From positions 220,501-280,500 of the forward strand of contig WPIO01000191.1 in assembly GCA_009760855.2 (NCBI GenBank): a stretch of DNA of 60,000 nucleotides, written 5' to 3'. Below are positions 1 to 12,379 of this stretch, in pieces; within the stretch, counting starts at the first letter, position 1, and each line of letters begins with the position of its first letter. Below the pieces are notes generated by a model. That model did not search any database, was not told the origin of the DNA, and was given only the letters and a program-made list of their open reading frames with translations. The translations under genes were made by a program, and so were the position numbers. The DNA is from Cristatella mucedo (taxonomy: Eukaryota; Bryozoa; Phylactolaemata; Cristatellidae).

Positions 1-585
1 CCCCGGACATTCCCCCACGGACAGTTCCCCCTGGGGTAGGACATTTCCCGCTGGGGTTTAGGGTTACGAGTTTAGGGTTTAGGATTTCAGGTTAGAGATT
101 TAGGGCTGACAGCTGCGCCTCCGCCGCCTAAATCCGCCCTTGCTCGTATTCCGTACATTAATTAACACATAATTAGGGCGTGACGAGATCTGTGGAGATG
201 GAATTATACTCAGTAGATCCCTGAGGCTTAGAGCTAATTTGCTAAAACGCGCGGCATGCTGTAGCCCGTGTCTGCTTTCAAGGGTACGATCACGTGCCTG
301 GCGGCATCGGAAAGAGCGAGCGGGACCCAACTCCCGCAGGACCGAAGTGTATGGCTCCCCGATGCCGCAGCCGCGTTTTTATTTATTTTTATAATTATAA
401 GATGCACCCTTATATAAGGCACGGGTTTTGACGTCCGGGGGAGGTAATGTCCTACAGCCCGCCACGTCTGTTAGGGCGCTATGCAAAACTCTCCTGTGTG
501 CTGGGGGGGGGGAGAGAGGTAATGTCCTACAGCCAGCCACGTCTGTGAGGGCGCCATGCAAAACTCTCCTGTGTAATACTCGCAT
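1..585. repeat. TTTAGGG-like cassette, copy A (cut by window start)
   Basis: GGTAGGACATTTCCCGCTGG (35), short TTTAGGG-like run (57-105), GCGTGACGAGATCTGTGGAG, GGCGGCATCGGAAAGAGCGA (300), then two closing units GAGGTAATGTCCTACAGCC at 441 and 518 with a partial duplication of about 80 bases between them. LINE family-2 UTR follows (ATGCAAAACTCTCCTGTGTA). Confidence 0.65.
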
Positions 586-904
586 AGCCTTTGTGTCTTT
601 GCGGAGTTACATACATTTCATCACTTTTGAATTAAACAATTGAGAACATTCATGGGTCTGGCAGACGAGTAGTTAACGCGGTTGAAATCGTACTTGTTCG
701 ATCTTGTTCAATCCGTATTGCATGGGGACAAGTCTTTTCCATGTGACCATTCCCCTGTGTAGTCTCACGAGGTTCCGTCCACCGTCTGTTGCTGATCTCC
801 GTTTATACTGAGCCTCTGGGAAATTGGCAAATTTATGCCTATCAAATCGGCTATCACTTTCATGCCAATGATAGTCAGCTGCCTTTGTCACTCTAACCAG
901 ATCT

Positions 905-1065
905 AGCTATTTTAGCAGCCTTTTTTGGATGGCACCCGAAGGGGCTTTACGGCATTCACCACCAGGGGCAATAAAGGATCGCCCACCGCACGATTCGAAC
1001 CCATAATCTCGGAACCGAGGTCGTGAAAAGCAACCGCCTTGCCAAGCGTGCCATCACGGCTAACC
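905..1065 (-). repeat. SINE-1-like copy in duplicated segment A
   Basis: Minus-strand SINE-1 relative, with GAACCGAGGTCGTGAAAAGC and GCCATCACGGCTAACC. The shared partner is at 25850-26003, so it predates the duplication. Confidence 0.8.
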
Positions 1066-1749
1066 AGCTATCGGAATTTGCTGCAGCAACTGTTAACTGA
1101 ATTCTTCCCATGCAGACATTCGATTCTGAATTTTTCCTAATTTTCTTGAAATTAACAACAATAAACTGAGCTGGTACTCACAGAACACCCCACACGCATG
1201 GCTGGACTAGAAGACTTTGCTCTTGGTGGTGCAGTTGTGCGACCATTACCATGTGCTCGGAATTTAGTTGTTGTCCTTAAAAACTGCCGAACTTCTGAAA
1301 GTTTCATGAAGACGAATGCGTCCACTTGCTTAAACGATGGTAATGAAAATGAACAATTAGGCAAGTTCTTTGGTTTTTTCTCGGCGAAATTATAGCAGTT
1401 TCCTCATGCCTAGTCTACCAAGAAAAGCCACTTGGCCAGTGCTGCTGGTTATAAATATGGCTGCAAGGCTAATTAACAAACCCCAGAGGTTTGAACACGC
1501 GTTTGAATATGACGAGCTGTGTTGCCCCACACGAACTTTTTTTATAACTGCAACGTAGGCAAATCTTGAAGCTTACCCTCTTGTTTATATTTTGTCATCT
1601 TACCGGTTGCTACTGCTTCCCCATCACTCGAATTATTGTTGCAGCTGGCGGCTGCTTTAATAGAGTGAAATCCTTAGACGTGTACCGATGTTATTACAGC
1701 AGCACATCGATGAGATTTTTAGCCGAAGCCCTGTAGTAAAAAAAGAAAT

Positions 1750-1916
1750 ACTAGCTGATTTAACAGCCTATTTTTGTATAGCGACAGAAGCGCCTTGGCG
1801 GCTGTCACCACCGCTTGCAATGGCGATAAAGAATCGCCCACCGCAGGAATCAAACCCACGACCTCGGGGCCGAGGTCGTGAAAAGCAACCGCCTTACCTA
1901 GTGAGCCATTACGGCA
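1750..1916 (-). repeat. SINE-1 copy private to segment A
   Basis: CTAGCTGATTTAACAGCCTA to GTGAGCCATTACGGC. The partner region at about 26690 lacks it and reads straight from CGAAGCC into ATACACC. Confidence 0.85.
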
Positions 1917-2157
1917 CTACCCTTTCACCATACACCTCCAAGCAAAGGCTCTTTTTGTGTATCAACATGGTTCATATAATAGTGATAGCGCATTCAATAT
2001 AGCGCTTTCAGAGAACTCAATCTCTTTCTAGGCATCTTTACATCAATCAGCCAAAGTCCAGAGGCAATAGGCGTCGCCAGACTATTGGAGCCCCTCTAAT
2101 GTACCACAGTCAGCTCCGTGCAATAGGCATCAGCGTCATCGTGAGCTTCGGCCCCAA

Positions 2158-2350
2158 CTAAAGCGGCAAAAGTCGCAGCGCGAAGCATTCGCCAGCGTGG
2201 GCCGCTGGCTGGGTGCGTTCTGGCTGATTGAGTTGTCCATCAGCCCATCCATTCGCATCGAGGACGGAGCGCTCGCCTATCTGCACAACCTCAAGCTGCT
2301 CAACCTGAGCGGCAACTCCATCGGCGGCGGCGGCGGCGGCCTGGTCGTGA
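2158..2350 (+). pseudogene. Leucine-rich-repeat-like gene fragment
   Basis: One frame reads VGRWLGAFWLIELS ... LAYLHNLKLLNLSGNSI, and the last part fits the LRR consensus LxxLxxLxLxxNxI. It runs into a short (GGC)n, then CTGTCT repeats and a SINE at 2408. Only about one and a half repeats are visible and no splice site or start is clear. It is a fragment at best. Confidence 0.4.
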
Positions 2351-2407
2351 TGCCCAGCTGTAACTGGCGTAAGAGCGAAAATATTCTCTGTCTCTCTGTC
2401 TCTGTCT

Positions 2408-2575
2408 CTAGCTGATAAAACAGCCTCTTTTTGTATATCGACAGAAGAGCCTTTATGGCTATCACCACCGCTTGCAGTGGTGATAAAGAATCGCCCACCG
2501 CAGGTATCAAACCCACGACCTCGGGACCGAGGTCGTGGAAGCAACCACCTTACCTAGTGTGCCATCATGGCTCAT
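2408..2575 (-). repeat. SINE-1 copy
   Basis: TAGCTGATAAAACAGCCTCT to GTGCCATCATGGCTCATC, a full-length minus copy next to CTGT repeats. Confidence 0.85.
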
Positions 2576-2581
2576 CACCTG

Positions 2582-2615
<34 letters not shown>

Positions 2616-2897
2616 GGAAACATCCGGTCAAAGTGCCCCATTTTGAGCGTAGCCCTTCGAGAGGGGGCTGCAAAAAAGAGATCGGTCGCTGGCCCAGGAC
2701 GTCCGATACAAAAAAATGGAGGGAAATAGTCGAAGAAAATAACGACGAGGCACTCGGTCACGTGAACACACCGGTCCCGCTCTCCGTGAGCCTGCCCATC
2801 GAACGTGCCTGTAGCGAAAATTAGAACCCATTGCAAAGTTTTAAAGGCAGAGGAGGCGTGAAACGGAAGCCGCTCCGCACACTCCTGTAGTCCAACT

Positions 2898-3030
2898 CAA
2901 TGAGCGGTGACAGAATGAGTGGTGACCGGATGAGCAATGGCGGGACAAGCAATTGCGCGACGAGCAGTGGTGGGTCAAGCAATTGCGCGATAAGCAAAGA
3001 CCGGAAACCACCTCCGCCGTCGGCAAACTA
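2898..3030 (+). repeat. Minisatellite with a small open frame
   Basis: Units such as AGTGGTGACCGGATGAGCA and GGGACAAGCAATTGCGCGAC repeat in tandem. From ATG 2898 the plus frame stays open for 43 codons (MSGDRMSGDRMSNGG ... SNCATSSGGSSNCAIS ... PPPPSAN). It could be a repeat only; no gene signal around it. Confidence 0.5.
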
Positions 3031-3172
3031 AGCACGGCAAGGCATGGCAATCTCGACCGCCACGCGCCAAGCTGACTTCTTCCTGGCCGCGAAAGGTCGA
3101 GCTTGTTTTACAGTCATATTTACATAGCGACGGACTAGACGCAGTCGCTATCGCTCGCCGCTCTCAGCGGTC

Positions 3173-3180
3173 AATATAAA
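3173..3180 (+). promoter_or_regulatory. TATA-like box before the 3279 exon
   Basis: ATATAAAT in GC-richer surroundings, followed by a leader without repeats and then an ATG with a splice donor after it. This arrangement fits a promoter plus first exon. Transcription would start near 3205. Confidence 0.35.
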
Positions 3181-3278
3181 TCGCTCTCTGCAGTACTTGA
3201 ACGCACGACCGAGGAGACAGATGTCAGCCCGTTAGCAAGCGATCGAGATCCCGAACGATCAGGAGATCCTCGTGCACA

Positions 3279-3401
3279 ATGGCGCCATCTGGCGGGCAGG
3301 CGTCGTCGTGCTCCGCGGCGACGGCGGCGCCGACGCCCGAGATGCGGCCGCTGCTGCTGCCCCGTCATGAAGCTGCTACGCCCAGTGCCGGTGCGCATGC
3401 G
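3279..3401 (+). CDS. Candidate first coding exon of an unidentified gene
   Basis: The ATG at 3279 (ACAATGG context) opens 41 codons, MAPSGGQASSCSAAT ... MRPLLLPRHE ... GAHA, ending at the donor GCG|GTGAGA in phase 0. A TATA-like ATATAAAT lies at 3173, about 105 bases upstream, and a four-codon upstream ORF starts at 3221. The protein piece is hydrophilic and Ala/Ser/Pro-rich with a LLL cluster, like a cytosolic tail, but I recognise no family. A possible next exon is 4488-4531 (acceptor CTTCTTGCAG, donor CTCAG|GTAAGT), which keeps the frame open. Neither exon is proved. Confidence 0.4.
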
Positions 3402-3840
3402 GTGAGAAGCAGCGGCGTCTTTTGCCAAGCCAGAAAGATGCGGCGAAAAGTGTACTCGCTGCGGGGCTTCCTGTCACCGGGCGAGTCCGCTTGCGTGCCG
3501 TCGTCGTTATTCGCGACGGCCTCGTGACCCGGGAAGCGATGAATGAAAAGTAGCAAAGAGAAAATGGGGGCGGATACTCGTTCTCGTTTCTGCAAAACGA
3601 GTGTCGGCGCCCGAGACGCTGCCACCGAGTGGTGTATTATTTCTGGGGTTTTTAGTTCTCCTCGCCGAGCGGCTTTTCTGGAGAGCGAGTCAGTGCGGCA
3701 GCATCCGTTGGCCGGAGCCAGTTCTATCGGATTCTGCGAGACAGCAGCGTAAGCAGATGGTCCGGCAGCGAAAGGAGGAGGGAGAAAGGAGGGAGGGGGA
3801 AGGGAGGCCGCGAAAAAAGTTGAAATTAGCATCACGGAAG

Positions 3841-3841
<1 letters not shown>

Positions 3842-3922
<81 letters not shown>

Positions 3923-4000
3923 CATGTATATGATGGCCAAATTGTGGCGTCCATTTGGAGCTAACACACGCGCGCATACACACAGACACAGACACACACA

Positions 4001-4040
<40 letters not shown>
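3842..4040. repeat. (GA)n and (CA)n microsatellites
   Basis: (GA)n 3842-3917 and (CA)n with GACA variants 3982-4040, separated by unique sequence. Confidence 0.95.
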
Positions 4041-4045
<5 letters not shown>

Positions 4046-5078
4046 ACAGAGAGCAGAAAGAGAGAGAGAGAGCGTGAGAAATGCTATTGCAAACGGGCTG
4101 CCGTGGCTTCCTCGTTGGGATCAACGTAGCCCACGTGACGGCACCAGTCCCGGCAGAGAACACCAGTGAAGTGGTGAATGGTTAGCGAGAGCATGCTCAA
4201 TGAAATAAATATACTTAAACAAAATTCATTTGTATAGAGCCCTACTAGAACTTAATTTCTAAGCAGGGGCTCCACATGTTGCCGCCACGGGGTCGAGTCT
4301 CGTTTTACTTCTCGCGAGATGCTAGAGCGGTCTTTTCGAGCTATCCATAAACTATGCGCCGCAGCCTTGCGATGACGAGTGAGCCCGCGCGAGCCCCCTA
4401 GTTGACTTCTGCCCAGTGTGCTCCGGCACGAACCGAGGAAGTTGGTGCGGCGGCGTGGGCGTGGCGCAATGCTGATGCTTCTTGCAGGGGCTTCGCGAAG
4501 CCAATCAGCACACCGGCGGCAGCGGGCTCAGGTAAGTTCCACTGACGGCCAAGAGTTAGACATGCTCGACGCTGTTTAACATGTTTGACGCAGTATGACA
4601 CGCGGCGTCATTTGGTGCCGTTTGGAGCGTCGCTCGCGAGCCAGCGCTCTCGGTTCGGTCAAACGCAGTAGGCGCGTTTCGACTGGGCAGGATGCGGCGG
4701 TTGATCGTTGGCCGACGGAGGGAGTCTAGCGTCACCGAGTTTTCCCGATCCAAACGGATGTTAATGCATGCGGCGGCTGGTGGCGGAAGCTCGAGCTTCC
4801 CTTCCTCTTTGTGCCACTGAATTTCGACCACGCGATCACAATCGACGGACTTCCCGATGAGCGTTCGGCCGCCCGCTACACGTACGCCCGACACACGCGC
4901 CGCCTCGCTAGCGTTGGCTAGCGGTAGCGCCGCGGCGGCGCGACCGTCGCACGCGCTCGCGGGCGGCTCTTCGGTCAGGGACGTCGTCCGCCAGGGCTCA
5001 GATTGAATGCTGCGAAAAGCAGAACGCTGCGGACGCGCGAGAACGCGGCTGAGGAAACAATTACAGATACAAGGGAGG

Positions 5079-5250
5079 TGAGCCGCGATGGCACACTAGG
5101 TAAGGTGGCTGCTTTTCACGACCTCGGGGTCCCCAGGTCGCGGGTACGATTCCTGCGGTGGGCGATCCTTTCTCGCCACCCGCAAGCGGTGGTGACAGCC
5201 GCAAAGGCTCTTATGTCGCTATACAAAAAGAGGCTGTTTAATCAGCCAGG
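5079..5250 (+). repeat. SINE-1, reference copy
   Basis: tRNA-derived head TGAGCCGCGATGGCACACTA with A-box-like TGGCACACTAGGTAAGGTGG and B-box-like GGGTACGATTCC. The body is GCGGTGGGCGATCCTTTC ... AAGCGGTGGTGACAGCC, and the end TACAAAAAGAGGCTGTTTAA. Other copies are listed separately. It is not a working tRNA gene: there is no acceptor stem pairing. Confidence 0.85.
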
Positions 5251-5640
5251 ACCCAATCACTCTCGGACAGGACGTGACGATCGTATTCGCCGCGTACGAC
5301 TCTCAGCAGGATTCGGGATTTCAAATTCGATTCACTTCCGGCGATCCTCCGCCGGTTGCCGATCCTTTCCTTGGGATTGCACATGGCGGCGGCGCAGGTG
5401 ACTGTTGCTGCTGGCCCAGTTAGCCTGACGCCGGTTCTTTAGCGGCCCTTCTCTGATTGCGAGGCAAAAAACGTTTCCAAGACACTTCAAGTAGAAGCAA
5501 AGCCGACGATAATAACCGGTTCACTTGGAAGATTCAGCAGCGCAGGGTGGGCGCAGGGGGGCGTGAACGGAGCCGGAAGGGGGCAAGCGCGTTTGGTTTG
5601 CACCTCACGTCTGCATCACCGCTTGCCCTCGCTCGCCTCA

Positions 5641-5708
5641 GGATGCGGCGGAAGTTTCACCGCCGGACAAGGCATCGTGCTGTCGCCAAACCATCCAAAT
5701 GATGAGGT
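5641..5708 (+). pseudogene. CUB-domain exon start, cut by a LINE tail
   Basis: The acceptor CTCGCTCGCCTCAG is followed by a frame reading CGGSFTAGQGIVLSPNHPND. This is the opening of a CUB domain, whose hallmark is CGG then SPN(Y/H)P. After about 23 residues the sequence passes into a LINE family-1 3' tail (5710-5928) and the rest of the domain is missing. CUB domains occur in secreted and cell-surface proteins and proteases. Whether this exon belongs with the 3279 exon is unknown; the phases do not join directly. Confidence 0.6.
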
Positions 5709-5709
5709 C

Positions 5710-5928
5710 GTCGCGTACGTGCATGCTGCCACTAACCACATTTGCATACTGACCCTGTGCATGTCAACACTAACCATATTATTTCATTTTGTTTGTTTAT
5801 CAATCATGATATTACTCACCATTCAATTGCATTTCCCTTTGCTGCAAGATGTAAAGCGCCTAGAAAGAGATTGAGTTCTCTGAGGGCGCTTTATCAAGTA
5901 CATTATAATTATTATTATTACAACGCGA
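5710..5928 (+). mobile_element. LINE family-1 3' tail
   Basis: GCATGCTGCCACTAACCACA, then GTAAAGCGCCTAGAAAGAGA, GTTCTCTGAGGGCGCTTTAT and ATT repeats. It truncates the CUB exon. Confidence 0.88.
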
Positions 5929-5929
5929 G

Positions 5930-6440
5930 TCTCGCGACACCGAAAGCCGCCGGCATTTTTGTAAGTGCGATAGCACACTCGCTGTTACGGCTTGTGTATT
6001 CTGCGTTTCCGGTGTAGGGTGTTTGCGGCCCCCCCCCCCCGGTGAGTTGGCGCCTTTCGGCGGAAGCTCTCGGCTGTGGTGGACGTCGACTCCGACTTGC
6101 CAAGCAGTTACTGAGCTAGCCGGATCTTGTCCGGTGTACACTCGTAATGTTGGATTTGGAGTCGGTACGACGGCGAGACTGCGGAAGCCGACTGACCAAC
6201 TAACACGTTTGTTCGCGCTTGCTGCGTCGTCTTGCGCCACTATAGTGTACTTTGTATTGGACCCTCCCTGTAGACTTGTTTAGCTCCCCTTTTGCTGTTG
6301 GCACATGCGATATTATAAAGAGGTCTAACCTGACAGCCGCTCGTCTTACCTTAGCTCAGCGGCATGGCGAGTGGCGGCGTAGTCGGAGTATGGTGGGGTT
6401 TGGCGGGCAATAACCTGTGAACCCTGGAACTCGGCTACAT
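5930..6440. other. Unassigned stretch after the broken CUB exon
   Basis: Contains a C10 run at 6031 and moderately GC-rich sequence. Frames are short and overlapping. I see no continuation of the CUB domain here. Confidence 0.45.
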
Positions 6441-6442
6441 TT

Positions 6443-6725
<283 letters not shown>

Positions 6726-7475
6726 CGAGAGTGAGAAAAAGAGAGATGTAGTCTCGTGCTAGGGCAGGGGATTACATATAAAAAGTTAAAAGTGCATACA
6801 GAAGTTAACATGACAGTGTGTAGGCTGTACAAGATGAGGCTGTTATACGAGAAGCTCGTCACATATCGGGTGGCACCCTTAGCAATTACCAAAACCATTA
6901 AGGTTTCAGCCGTAATAGAAGTGCTCTTACCAGAAGTGTTTAGACGTAATATTAGGGTTCGAATCGGTAGTTTTCAGCCGTATTACTAGTGGTCTGACTA
7001 TTAGCGTTCAGCCAAAATAATAGTGTTCCGACCAGTACTGTTCAGTCGTAGTAGTAGAGCTCTGTCCAGACGTCGGCTTGATTCCTCCAGCCACTGATTC
7101 TTTATTACCTGAGGCAATTGGGGCGAAAGTTGTATAAGGTCGCTTTTACAGCTACACAAATAATGCAGTTAAACCAGAAACTTTTTAAATATATTTTTTC
7201 AAAGATTTATAACTGTGCTGCCTTTCGGTAGAATCTATGATATATTGCATTTCAGTTTTTGGAAATTCATGCAAATTAAGGAACTGTGTCTCGTTGTTGT
7301 ATCTCAGTTGCATCCTGCGAATTTAGATTTTAAATTGGGCTACGCAAGGATATCCTTACTGTTAGGGCAGAAAGAGTGGGGAAATTTTCAATTTTCATGT
7401 TGCCTAGACCGATCTGTAGTGAGAGTTTTATGATTGCTAACATCGTAACAAATGTCAAAGGAGTCCTTTCAAAAG

Positions 7476-7557
7476 TTCGTGGGCTCGAGCCCCATGGAAT
7501 ATGTGAAGTGTGTGAATCGAGGTTATATTCTCCTAAAGCACTACACATGAATATACA
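7476..7557 (+). repeat. SINE-2 partial copy, duplicated segment 1
   Basis: GTGGGCTCGAGCCCCATGGA, then GTGAAGTGTGTGAATCGAGG and TATTCTCCTAAAGCACTACA. The tail leads into CA, TA and GT microsatellites. Its partner is at 56040-56117. Confidence 0.75.
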
Positions 7558-7558
7558 T

Positions 7559-7745
<187 letters not shown>

Positions 7746-8959
7746 TGTGTTAGTTTTATAAGGAGCTTTCTTAGACGAGCTGTAATGCCTTACGGAAACA
7801 GGCTTTCCTTCAAGTTGTGAATTACTGACGTATTTGAGTCTCAAGAAGATTTCAGGCAGACAAATCGAGTCACGTATTTATTGAGCAGACGCTTGCGTTT
7901 AAACATTACGACTTGCCTATCAAGTCTTTCGACCTAGCCGAGTGTCAACTTCTGGACATCTGAACACTCAGGTACGAAATTGATGACGAGTCGGCAAGAT
8001 CCGTTGCTTGCAAACTTGCAAACGAAATAAATACACGAAATTGACTCAAAGCTCTAGATAAGCCATCATGTTATTTCGAAATTGTCGTAGCCAGCAGGGC
8101 CTAGACTTAGGCATACAGTAAATCTAGATACAGCGATGCATCTTTTGACTCTGACAGTAGCACTGATACCCATCAACCTCTTAGGAATCACTGCAGCTAC
8201 AAACACCGATCGACCGGTTCGGCTAGTCCAAAACAAAGCATCAACAAGCTCATAACGACTACACGCGACACAGCAACTGAGGCCGGCTGATGGCTCACAT
8301 TGAGCATTTCTGCTCGTTTGCCAACATCTTACAATCACTGAGCGTGGCTTGCACTTGATCCGATCTCTCGAATCCGCCCGTCGACCTGGCTTTTCGGTTC
8401 CCGAGCTACGTTGACCTTGGGCCATGACGTTTTGGTAATTATAGCGAATCAGTGTGATATCGCCAATGCAATCCAACGACCTGCCCAGCAAGGAATCCGC
8501 CCATTGATTTCCAGCTCATCCGCCTTTCAGGATTTTGTTGCCGCATGGACCGGATGGACCGAACGGACCGGATGTGCATTGCACGACAACTCGAGGCGTC
8601 CAGCCGAAGACAGATCGACTGAGTAGGAAGGCGGTGACTAGCGACGGCCACAGCTTAGCGTCGTCTTGACCACTTCCAGCGTTGCTGGCAGTCGTGACTT
8701 TGCTGCACCGAGCTCTCGTGGGTCATTCAGCTAGCAATGACGTCGTAATGATTTGCTAGCAAAGATTCCAACTGGGCTCGATACGGTTCAAGCCTTACAG
8801 ATGATGATGCGATGATGATGCTAATTCGAGAAGCCACCACTTGATGGATCGAGGCTGAATTTCCGTGCACTGGCCAAACGACGTCATGGCAACCGGCACA
8901 ACCCCAGCACACAAAGTAACGAGTATGCAGAGCAAAACAATAAAGTGTATTTAATAAAA

Positions 8960-9195
8960 GAAAGTCCTTTATGTGCTTATGCGTGCTGACATTGTTGCAT
9001 GCTACCACTAACCGCACTTGCATGCTGACCCAGTGCATGTCACCCGTAACCATGTTATTCATGTTTTTTATCAAGCAAGATATCAGTCAACATTCGATCG
9101 TGTCTTTTGCAGCAAGTTTGAAGCGCCTTGAGAGAGATTGGGTTCTCTGGGGGTCATTTATCGAGTGTATTGTTATTATTATATTATTGTTATAA
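8960..9195 (+). mobile_element. LINE family-1 3' tail inside duplicated segment 1
   Basis: CTTATGCGTGCTGACATTGT through AGCGCCTTGAGAGAGATTGG to a TATT tail. It is absent from the equivalent place in the 55-58.5 kb copy, which has AT-rich sequence instead. Confidence 0.85.
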
Positions 9196-10857
9196 AGTAT
9201 AAATTGCTTCGCGGGTTGCAATGGCTGAGGGCTTGGTGGCGAGTAATGACCACAGCAACATGATCCTAATAATAGAACAAGAAGTAATTCTCTTTCTACA
9301 GATTTTAAACTCACCGGAAAAAATTGTTCATTGATAGTATGCACTATGTCAGCACGTGCAAGGACGTTAAAAGTTAACCATTTAAGGCCTAAGATGACTT
9401 TTAACATCCTCGATTATATTTAGGTACATTAAAAGCCTTAACCTCAATCGCCTCCTGCTTGCATTGCACCGTAAAGAGCGGCCCCGCCATAGGACTCAAA
9501 CCCACGACCTGGATCATTAGGAGCCAGCACCTTACCCCTGGGCTGATCTAAAACTCGGGTCAGTTAAAATAAATCACGTAACTTGGACCTAGAACATTTT
9601 TTTGAGGAATTGGCTGACTGCAGCTTCCAATCGCTGTCCTGACGGTGCATCACAGGATTTTCTTGCATCAAGCTACACTTGAAAAGTTTATGAGCAGACG
9701 ATAATGAGAGCGAACGGCGTCCATAGTAGTTATTCTTTCTGACTGCCGAGGACATACCGGAACACATGCCAGACAAGTGCTGAGGACGTGCAAGATATAG
9801 CAGGAAAACGAATAAACTTTTGCCTGCCATCAATGCATAGTCAGCTTTAGCGCTATATGGAATCAGCGGAATTTATCTCCCGGCCTTTTTTTGTTTTGAC
9901 ACACGCAGAACAGCCTTCGACGAGTCGCTATAAAATGGTGAAAAATGGTCACCAGACTCTGGAATATTGGATACGGCGCAATCCAGAATAGTCCAGAATA
10001 TATAATATAATATATAATAGTATAATATAATAATATAATAATATATAATATATATAATTTATAATAATATATAATATAATATATAATAGTCCAGAATCCA
10101 GAATAACCCACTATTACATAGGAGATCATAGGATATCACCCACTATTTAGGAGTCCGCGAAATTCCGTAAATTCTTTTACATGTTTCGATGCCGTGCCCA
10201 TTAGCAAAAATTAAGCAAATTGTTAAAAAAAAACTTAGCAGCTTATGCAAATATGCTCATGCCTTGAGTACGACGAGGCGACGCTGGCGGCTGGGCAGCA
10301 GCACGTAGCAATATTCAGATGCAATAACTTGGATATAATGGATTCACGTAAGGAAAAGGTTCGCCAACGTCTGAAGCTAAAGCTACCAATTATCTACCGT
10401 AACTGTCAAGGCTAACCCCGAGCAGCTCACAGAATGTACTGCTGAGGCAGTCACGAGGCCGGAAGTTGAGTGAGCTAACGACGGCAGCAGGCTTGAACCT
10501 AGTCGTCAATAAGCCAAAAGATGTAAAGAGCGATATAATGGCGTTAAAGGGCGATAACCCACGTAGCGAAGCTGCAGGCCCCAGTAAACGCTCCGAGTGT
10601 TGAAATCATGATGCCTGATATATGGCTGTCCGAGAAGCCAGAGACTCGGATTTTACACGTGAGCTCAGAAATGGCTGCTCATTAGACTCACGTGTCCGAC
10701 AACTTCGCCTGACGATACGAGGTGAGAAGTAACTTTTAACTGTGCCGTTTATGATACTATAATATTTAATATTATAATGTAATAGTATAGTGTGATCCTA
10801 CTATTGCCACTGTTTAGCCATTTATTGTCGGACCTGTCTAGGAAAAACGTCACACCT

Positions 10858-10915
10858 TAAAGAGAGATTGATTCTCTGAGGGCACTTTATCAAGTGTATT
10901 ATCATTATAAAGTAT
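10858..10915 (+). mobile_element. Short LINE family-1 tail
   Basis: AGAGAGATTGATTCTCTGAG then GCACTTTATCAAGTGTATTA. It joins the first duplicated block to a third partial copy of the 9200-9360 sequence (10915-11080). Confidence 0.75.
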
Positions 10916-11375
10916 AAATTCCTTTGCCGGGGGCAATGGCTGACCGCGTAGTGGTGAGTATTGACCACAACAACCTAGTAATAAAAATAATAATAATAGA
11001 GAGAAGTAATTCTCAGTATATGAATTTTAAACTCACCAGAATAGATTCTTCAGTGACAGTAGGCACTATTTCAGCTACATACACGTACTGCCACAGCTAC
11101 ATACAAGACGTGGCCTGCAGCACAGACGTCCAGAGTTTGCTTCTAGCAAAGCTTTGCTGCTTAGCTCGTGTACCGGCAGCGCCTGCAGCTGTGAAGCGAA
11201 GCTCTGAGTGACATGCAGTGCTAGGTAGGTAGTGGTCCCCCCCTGGAGCTGCAGCTGCCTCCCAGCATCTCATCCACAGCTGCTGCTGCTGCTGCTGTCT
11301 GCAGCTGCTGCTGCTGCACGGCTAGCACGGTCACGGTATTTGCCTCGTCGCTTGCTTCGTCCCAGCCCAGCACGG

Positions 11376-12253
11376 CTAGCACGGTCCAGTCTGTACTCTG
11401 CCCAGTGACAGGTGCCGAGGCCTAAGCAGTCGGTGGCTGCTGTAGGAGAAGACCTGCTGTAGCACATGCCCAGTCATTGCACTGAGAGCCCTCACACAGG
11501 GCTCACTGCCTCCCCACGAATCAACAGCCAAGTACACGATGCCGCCTGCAGCACAGACGTCCATCGCTCGCTCCTGGCTGCTCAGCTCGTGTCTCCATAG
11601 TCTGTCACCTCGGTGGCTGCAGCTGTCCACTACGTACAGCTCTCTGCCATCGTCCAGCTTCACCTTGCTGAAGCTTGCAGTGACCAGAGCAGCAGCAGTG
11701 AGAGCCACACTGTCTATCTCATACTCGTACTCGCTGCTGTACAGCAGCTGCCCCGAGCTCAGCGTCAGCAGATGCAGCCCTTGGCCAGGCCTGCCCATGG
11801 CCACAGCAAGCAGGTCGCCGAGCACGGACAGCCGCCACGGAGACAGCGGCAGCATAGCGACACGTCGTTCCTCGAGCCACGTCCCCTGCGAGTCCCCTGC
11901 AGCAGCAGCAGAGCTGCTTCGTCTGAGCAGCAGGACGAGCTCTGAGTACAGCAAGTCTATAGCAGCACGTCCGTCCTGCAGGGACTGCACTGCAATGACC
12001 GAGTCATCCTCTCCGTTGCTCCACCACTTCGCAGGTTTCCAGACGCTCAGCTTTCTGCCGCTCTGACTGTATTCCAGCAGGCCGTGCTGCCCTGCAGTCA
12101 GCAGCAGATGTCCCTCTGACGTCACCGACAGGTCCAAGCACAAGACAGGCAGCTGGAAGCTGCTGGAGGCCGGGCCGAAGTGCAGCGCTGGCTGCTTCTC
12201 TGCTACAACGAAGAATGCCGGATCTGTGAATGCAGGCAGCGTCAGAGAGCTGT
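11376..12253 (-). CDS. Propeller-like 3' exon (NHL/WD-type), likely of the RING/B-box gene
   Basis: A 291-codon open frame to TGA follows an acceptor at CTCTGCACAG|ACAGC. Starting with AC fits the phase-1 G left by the 69-nt exons, giving DSSLTLPAF. The frame stays open further upstream (to about 12377) but has no ATG there, as expected for an internal exon. The sequence has repeated short blade-like units such as LDLSVTSEGHLLLTAG, SVLGDLLAVAMG and DVCAAGGIVYLAVDS, and ends RPRHLSLG. These resemble NHL or WD propeller blades, though no single repeat is canonical. Known: RING-B-box-coiled coil-NHL is a common TRIM layout. The joining across 5.9 kb is inference. A truncated copy is at 59559-59936. 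Confidence 0.65.
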
Positions 12254-12379
12254 CTGTGCAGAGTGTGTGCTGTCTAGCTAGAATGCACGAATATCTCCTA
12301 TTCATTAGAATACTTCCTATGCTGTACATCCAACGTACATTTGCTATCGGCTTCAAGCACGAGCTACACTGCCACACTC

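Noticed and set aside
2898-3003. CRISPR-like array
   Set aside because: Repeats are tandem without distinct spacers, and the genome is eukaryotic.
5083-5160. tRNA gene
   Set aside because: A- and B-box-like sequences are present, but no acceptor stem closes and the sequence continues into a repeated SINE body. The same holds for all SINE-1 and SINE-2 heads.
11539-12066. Plus-strand ORFs opposite the propeller exon
   Set aside because: Antisense shadows of the minus-strand frame, which has splice-phase support and a paralogue.
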